Part shown: piece by piece, positions 59,069 through 64,000 of the stretch | Layout of the letters: the number at the start of each line of letters is the position of its first letter | How positions within the stretch are numbered: position 1 is the stretch's first letter | Notes under the pieces: generated by a model | The model's input: the letters and a program-made list of their open reading frames with translations, nothing else | Databases searched by the model: none | Told to the model about the DNA's origin: nothing | Assembly (NCBI GenBank): GCA_029255685.2 | Contig: CM055317.2 | Location: forward strand, 74,699,460 to 74,763,459 | Length of the DNA: 64,000 nucleotides | Source: Silene conica | Taxonomy: Eukaryota > Streptophyta > Magnoliopsida > Caryophyllales > Caryophyllaceae | Direction: 5' to 3' | Made by a program: the position numbers and the translations under genes

Positions 59069-60083
59069 CGGATATTTCCCATGGTACCCTTGTGGTTTGA
59101 CGATTTGTCCATGGTATCCCTCTTTTTAAGAATGTGCCTACCATACTCCTGAGAGTTTTTATTTGTGTCAATGGTACCCTTGTTGGGTTATGGGCGTTAG
59201 ATTAGAAATAACGGAGTTAAATTAAGGACAAATTCCATTAAGTTATGAACAAACTAAATTTTAGCGGGAAAGTTAGTTTTTAACAACTTTTTTTAAAAAT
59301 TTAAGTTTGCATCAGATACCCCTGAGGTTTGCAATATAACTTTTTTCCAATCAACAACTACTCATTTTCACTCTAATGCACATTCAATACCCCCTATAAT
59401 GTTGGTGATTTAAGTGTAATTACCGGTTCGTTTTTGCGTAATTAAGATTGTTTTAGATGAGAGATTTCGTAAGTAATATAAAATAAGTTCGGGAAGTACG
59501 AAGTGTAGGCTTGTTAAATTAATTACGGAATAACGGAATAGTTGTCGGACGAATAACTATGACGGGATGTAGCGGAAATTAAATTCATGCAGTGATAAGA
59601 ATTTATCACGGAATATACAAAGAATGCAATTGACATCATAACAATTCAAAAACTTACAGTGAAGACCAAGTTAACATATCCTTCCAAATCACCCATCTAA
59701 AACAATCTTAATTACGCAAAAACGAATCGGTAATTACACTTAAATCACCAACATTATAGGGGTATTGAATGTGCATTAGAGTGAAAATGAGTAATTGTTG
59801 ATTGAAAAAAAGTTATATTGCAAACCTCAGGGATATCTGGTGCAAACTTCAATTTTTAAAAAAGTTATTAAAAAACTAACTTTCCCGCCAAAATTTAGTT
59901 TGTTCATAATTTAACGGAATTTGTCCTTAATTGAACTCCGTTACTTCTAATCTAACGCCCACAACCCAAGAAGGGTACCATTGACACGAATAACAAATCT
60001 CACGGGTATGGTAGGCACATTTTTAAAAAGAGGGGTACCATGGGCAAATTGACAAACTACAAGGATATCATGGGAAATATCCG
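59069..60083. mobile_element. Foldback element 2, ~390-bp arms, 9-bp TSD
   Basis: Arms at about 59069-59460 and 59690-60083 are inverted copies starting CGGATATTTCCCATGGTACC; the spacer is about 230 bp. A perfect 9-bp duplication TAAAATTAA flanks it (59060-59068 and 60084-60092), pointing to the Mutator superfamily. The outer ~120 bp have ATGGTACCC-type motifs at the same spacing as foldback 1, so the two are related. No transposase frame. Confidence 0.88.
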
Positions 60084-60092
60084 TAAAATTAA

Positions 60093-61360
60093 TAACTATT
60101 TATTACTCACCTAAATCACTCACAGTCGGTTGTTTTAGAACTCTAAGGGATCATTTGGTTTAAACATTAGAAATGACATAGAATTTATTAATATAACTTC
60201 AACGCTGTTATTTAAGATACTCTAATCATATATTTAATAAGTTGGTCTAATTTAACATCCAAAATTGAATAAAATTCATGTTGTGCGGAAGCGTAAATAC
60301 CTTGTGTTGGGCCTCTGCTGCATCGGTGTCCAATGTCCATAATAGTACGATATTGTCCGCTTTGGGTCAGGCTCTTCATGAACAAAGATGATATTTCACT
60401 TTTACACTAACGACGTGGGACATGAATTTGCACCCTAACAATTTTAGTTACAATGTTCATGCTCTTTTTACAAATATTTTTTCCGGAAAGGACATTTTTT
60501 TTTTTCTGTACAAAGCCAATTAAATCATTTCGTTGCATGAAAAGTTGATGTCGTTTTATAAGAAAATTAGTATGAATCTCGCGTATGCCTGCGTGGTATT
60601 TATAGATATTTTAGTTTATAATGTATTATTATAGACTTAAATTTGAAATATTACTATTTTTTCATATTTTAATGAGTATAAAATTTAGATGGAAAACTAA
60701 TCATACGAATTGAGTTAGTCGAAATGTGTATTTTAATGAATTTTTTACCACAACGAATGATTTCAATTTATAAATTCTTCAAATAATTTTAAAACTTTTT
60801 TGTCACGAAATTAATAATATCACTTCATAATTTCTTTTAATACGAATCACGTATTTGTTAAGTTTTTCTTATACAAAAATAATCAATTAGAAGACTAAAA
60901 TACAATTAGTTTTATACATTTGTTGTATAGATTTGAAACTTTATAACAAATAATTTGAGTTTATATATACATTTTATGAGTTTTATTGAAATTTTTTGAA
61001 GTGTTTTTATAAAAAAAAAAATCAAAATATTATATTGAAATTAAAAAATAACATGGAATCTTAATGAAATTTTAATTTTAACATCTAAACAATTGGAATC
61101 TAAGTCAAAATTTTAATAAAACTCGAAAAAACTGCATATCAATTTATCATTTTTCCACTAATTTTAGATTTATACTAGTTTTGTTTTATTTTAATTAAAA
61201 ATTACGATTTAGTTAATAAAAATAGTATACTGATTTAAGATAGATTATATCTTAACTAAAAGATAATAACAGTACAAATAGAGTCTTAACTCTTATGGGA
61301 AGGAAAGTTATTGAATATTTTTACATAAATGTACGAAAAAAAAAAGGTTTTAGCAAAAAT
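60093..61360. other. No gene seen; duplicated flank then AT-rich sequence
   Basis: 60093-60240 matches the CRP3 far flank (39200-39310). 60284-60360 repeats the GTGCGGAAGCG...TTGGGCCTCT sequence of 49676. 60400-61360 is AT-rich with no recognisable feature. Confidence 0.5.
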
Positions 61361-61366
61361 AAATTA

Positions 61367-61438
61367 AGGGCCCAACCGGGATCGAACCGGTGACCTCTTG
61401 ATCTGCAGTCAAATGCTCTACCACTGAGCTATGGACCC
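61367..61438 (-). tRNA. tRNA-Cys (GCA), nuclear
   Basis: The 72-base gene on the minus strand starts GGGTCCATAGCTCAGTGG and ends GGTTGGGCCCT without encoded CCA. The acceptor stem pairs GGGTCCA with TGGGCCC (one G-T pair), the anticodon loop in GACTGCAGATC carries GCA, and the T arm holds GGTTCGATCC. Boxes A and B are intact. A T-rich stretch just downstream (minus strand) can stop RNA polymerase III. The sequence is of nuclear, not plastid, type. Confidence 0.97.
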
Positions 61439-61564
61439 CTATATGGCAAGTAATTGTTTAAGTTTATAACAATAGATCAAATACTAAACTAAACGTTTAA
61501 GCAAATTCTACAACATTTTCCTTTTACGCAACATATGCTTCAAGTTTTACTTTCTTGGTAATAT

Positions 61565-61685
61565 TTTTTTTTTTTTTTTGGTTCAACGAAGCGCGCACTT
61601 AGTCGCATTACAATATGGGGAGGGGATTCGATCCTGGGAGCTATTGTCCACAATACCTCCGTCTTAACCACTAGACTAAGACATC
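61565..61685 (-). mobile_element. tRNA-derived SINE, minus strand
   Basis: On the minus strand it starts GATGTCTTAGTCTAGTGG, has AGGATCGAATCC as box B and ends ACGAAGC... with an A-tail (T run at 61565-61580 on the + strand). Same family as 2229 and 3532; it lies 127 bp upstream of the tRNA gene on the same strand. Confidence 0.8.
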
Positions 61686-61863
61686 TCCGGTTACTATGCA
61701 AATACTCCGTATTGAATTTTGTCTGACTTTATTCTAACATCACCCGTTCCGCAAATAAAAGTTAAACTATGCAAATACTCCGTATTGAATTTAAAGTTGT
61801 ATTGGAAAAAAATGAGATACAAAATAAATATTGCCGTATAGTGAGACAAACATTAGAGGATAA

Positions 61864-61900
61864 CTAGTGTAACACCCGTGAAAAATCACGGGGTTGCGTA
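61864..61900 (-). mobile_element. Helitron 3' terminus, minus strand
   Basis: Reversed, the sequence is CCCCGTGATTTTTCACGGG, then TGTTACACTAG and T, the same terminal family as the Helitron at 44025. The body extends to the right; I could not place the 5' end with confidence. Confidence 0.6.
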
Positions 61901-62765
61901 CACTTACTTGTAAAGATGACATATACATTTTACTTACTATGGAGTATATAACAATTCTATTTATTCAAACATGTGTACTTTCTTACAATAAAAAAGAAAT
62001 AATATAATATCATTGTATATATTGAAATATATATATAGGAAAATTATAACATTCAAGGTTGAGAACCTTAAGTTATGTAAGTACACATGATAATGTTAAT
62101 AAGATTAACAAATTTAAAACATGTTTAAAATGAAACAATTAAGTCATAGCTAAAAAATGAAATTATAACATACAAATGTAAGTAATTTAAGCTATTTAAA
62201 TTATAAAAAAAAACCCAAATTAAGATAATTAAGTTTTATATATTACAGAAAATGAAACTAATATAAAAATCGATTCTGACAAATCTTTTCATAATAATAT
62301 GTAAATAAAACAATAAAACAAAATAATTGATTATTGATCGTCCTTAGAGGTCCGATATAATGATAACAACCCAAAAAATTGGTTTTTTGATAAAATAGTA
62401 CAGTCCAACCCACTATTAAAGGATGAATAAACATATCAAGACGGAGCCCAAAGGCCCAATAATAGAATCAACAAACAATAATTCTACTGCATCGAGTTTC
62501 TTCTTGTCGCAATTATTGTTTTTGCTAAACATTTCCGACTTCTTTTCAAATTTTTTGTTTTTGAAATTTAACTCAGGCCTGTCCCATTTGTGTACAACTC
62601 TAATGTTGATCTGAGTAACACGAACTCCATACTTTATGTCACTAATAGTAAGAAAATTTGTCATAGTCATTTGATTTGATAAAGTGAAGAAAATTTCGTG
62701 AGATAATTGCACAAATTGTTTAGATAATTTTGTATAAGAATGTAAAGGTAGAGTATATAAAAGAG
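61901..62765. other. No gene seen; probable Helitron body
   Basis: The stretch is AT-rich. Overlapping short frames on both strands at 62416-62712 lack any recognised motif. Confidence 0.4.
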
Positions 62766-62773
62766 GTAGTTAG

Positions 62774-63715
62774 TAGGGATGTCAATGGGGTGGGTCTTGA
62801 CGGGTCTCGCCCCGCACCCGCCCCACGTGGGGCGGGTGTGGGTAATAATTTGGCGGGTCGTGGGGCGGGGATGGGATTCAAAAACATCATTCGTCGCGGG
62901 TCGCGGGGCGGGTGCGGGTTTCACATGAGACCCGCCCCATACCCACCCCGCCCCACACCCACCCCGCTCGCCCCGCCCCACATGTCCCCGCCCCGCTTAA
63001 ACCCGCCTAATAAATAATAATATCTAATAGTAATATATAAGAATAATAAGATAAATTAAATATAACTTAAAATAATAAAGAAAACTTTTAATAAATTAAA
63101 TCTATCCTACCAAGCTACCCACTTCCCCATGCCCAAACAAGTAAATAAGTAAAATAACCCACTATAACCCAGACTACCCGCTTCCGCAGTCCAATAAGGC
63201 AATAAACAATAATCATTCGTAAATCGTATCACTACATTAAGACCATTCACTAACTACCCAAATTCCCCTAAATCCCCATTTTCCCAAACTGATAAAACAA
63301 ACGGAGCTGAAGAACTGAAGATGAAGAATTGAAGAGTATTTGTTGTGTAGTTTTGTTTACTTTTCTAGTACTCTGTCTGTCAGAATTTGGGCTTTCGGCT
63401 GTTGTTTGTGCATGTTTTTGGTGTTATATTTGTATGTAAAACCGTTTTATGACTCCACGGACTCTAGTTAATTGAATGTTAAGTCATTTTGTGAAAACTT
63501 ATTTGTATAAGTAGTACGACAAGTATATTTTTTTTAGGATTTACGTTTCTTGAGGAGATAGGCGGGTCAACCGCGGGTCCCCGCGGGGCGGGGATGGTTT
63601 TGAATAGTTCAACCCGCCACGGGTCGCAAGGCGGGCGCGGATGCGCATTAAAAGTTCGCGGGGCGGGCGCGGGTTGACCCCCCTCCGCACCCGCCCCGCC
63701 CCATTGACATCCCTA
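62774..63715. mobile_element. hAT MITE (GGGGCGGG type), 942 bp
   Basis: Terminal inverted repeats TAGGGATGTCAATGGGG and CCCCATTGACATCCCTA are flanked by a perfect 8-bp duplication GTAGTTAG (62766-62773 and 63716-63723). The subterminal 200 bp on both sides are GC-rich runs of GCGGGTGCGGG-type motifs; the centre is AT-rich. The open frames across the GC-rich ends arise from composition. Confidence 0.95.
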
Positions 63716-63723
63716 GTAGTTAG

Positions 63724-64000
63724 ACTCCAGTATATGGAAAATACAAAGTTTATCTAGTATATGGAAAATATTCGTAATTGTTATTTGACTGAATCACGTT
63801 TAAGTGTTGTTAACTAATTTGTAAGGTTTTGATTAAATATAGAATCAAATATTATTAATTGTAGAATATTTAGGTCAAACGAAATAATTTTGTTAATTGA
63901 CTGAATCACGTTTTTAGCATCAGAATAATTATCTTAAGTATTGTTACCTAATTTGACGGTTTTGATTAAATATATAATCAAATATTATTAATTGTAGAAT
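63724..64000. other. No feature seen; short tandem duplication
   Basis: A unit including TGACTGAATCACGTTT and TTTTGATTAAATATA...AATCAAATATTATTAATTG occurs twice (about 63785-63865 and 63898-64000), a duplication of about 115 bp. Confidence 0.55.

Noticed and set aside
59069..60083. Giant hairpin as a microRNA precursor
   Set aside because: Flanking 9-bp duplication and a related second element identify it as a transposon; small-RNA production remains possible but is not shown.
61367..61438. Plastid DNA insertion as source of tRNA-Cys
   Set aside because: The acceptor and D-arm sequence is of nuclear type and the surroundings show no plastid genes.
62667..63017. Gly/Pro/Arg-rich frames
   Set aside because: They fall in the GC-rich end of the hAT MITE and arise from GGGGCGGG repeats on both strands.

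Overview
This window is AT-rich plant nuclear DNA. The evidence is spliced genes with GT-AG introns, a nuclear tRNA-Cys, tRNA-derived SINEs, a Copia retrotransposon, hAT and Mutator-like elements, and many Helitron ends. Repeat types such as the GTGAGACCGTCTCAC motif near 29,040 recall Caryophyllales, but I cannot fix the species. There is no bacterial or viral gene organisation.

The host genes I can support are a tandem family of four small secreted cysteine-rich peptides (CRPs) on the + strand: CRP1 17662-18115, CRP2 26495-27777, CRP3 37898-38713 and CRP4 48678-49447. Each has a 58-nt first exon encoding most of a signal peptide, a phase-1 intron, and a second exon encoding a mature peptide of about 70 residues with 12 cysteines in two related halves. 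CRP1 and CRP2 form one subgroup, CRP3 and CRP4 another. All share a promoter block with a TATA box 82-130 bp upstream of the ATG. A fifth unit survives only as its 3' flank (11635-12180), and the first 28 bases match the downstream flank of yet another unit, so the array probably continues to the left. A nuclear tRNA-Cys(GCA) lies at 61367-61438 (-).

The duplicated units serve as alignment references for each other, so many insertions can be dated relative to an empty paralogous site. Layout: 1-3770 insertion of mixed repeats with two SINEs; 3770-5223 duplicated flank holding a Mutator-like element; 5224-11212 composite Helitron block; 11213-12180 duplicated flank with a small hAT element; 12180-15590 (AT)n-flanked element carrying a 97-bp satellite, a MITE and a LINE fragment; 15594-17190 tandem repeat and a Mutator-like element with a minisatellite; 17200-19660 CRP1 and flank; 19660-21642 LTR-retrotransposon remnant; 22166-25433 Helitron; 25581-26127 foldback element; 26170-31970 CRP2, with a Helitron in its intron and a 3.8-kb hAT transposon 3' of it; 32690-37600 repeats; 37700-39300 CRP3; 40299-43542 two head-to-tail Helitrons, the second holding a nested hAT element; 44025-48140 Helitron carrying further arrays; 48320-49650 CRP4; 50024-54911 young internally deleted Copia element; 55793-60083 TIR element, Helitron, (AT)n-flanked element and large foldback; 61367-61685 tRNA and SINE; 62774-63715 hAT MITE.

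The only genes that seem to belong together are the CRP peptides, plausibly defence or reproductive secreted peptides by structural analogy; no function is shown by the sequence. The rest is a well-resolved case of transposons colonising a tandem gene array.
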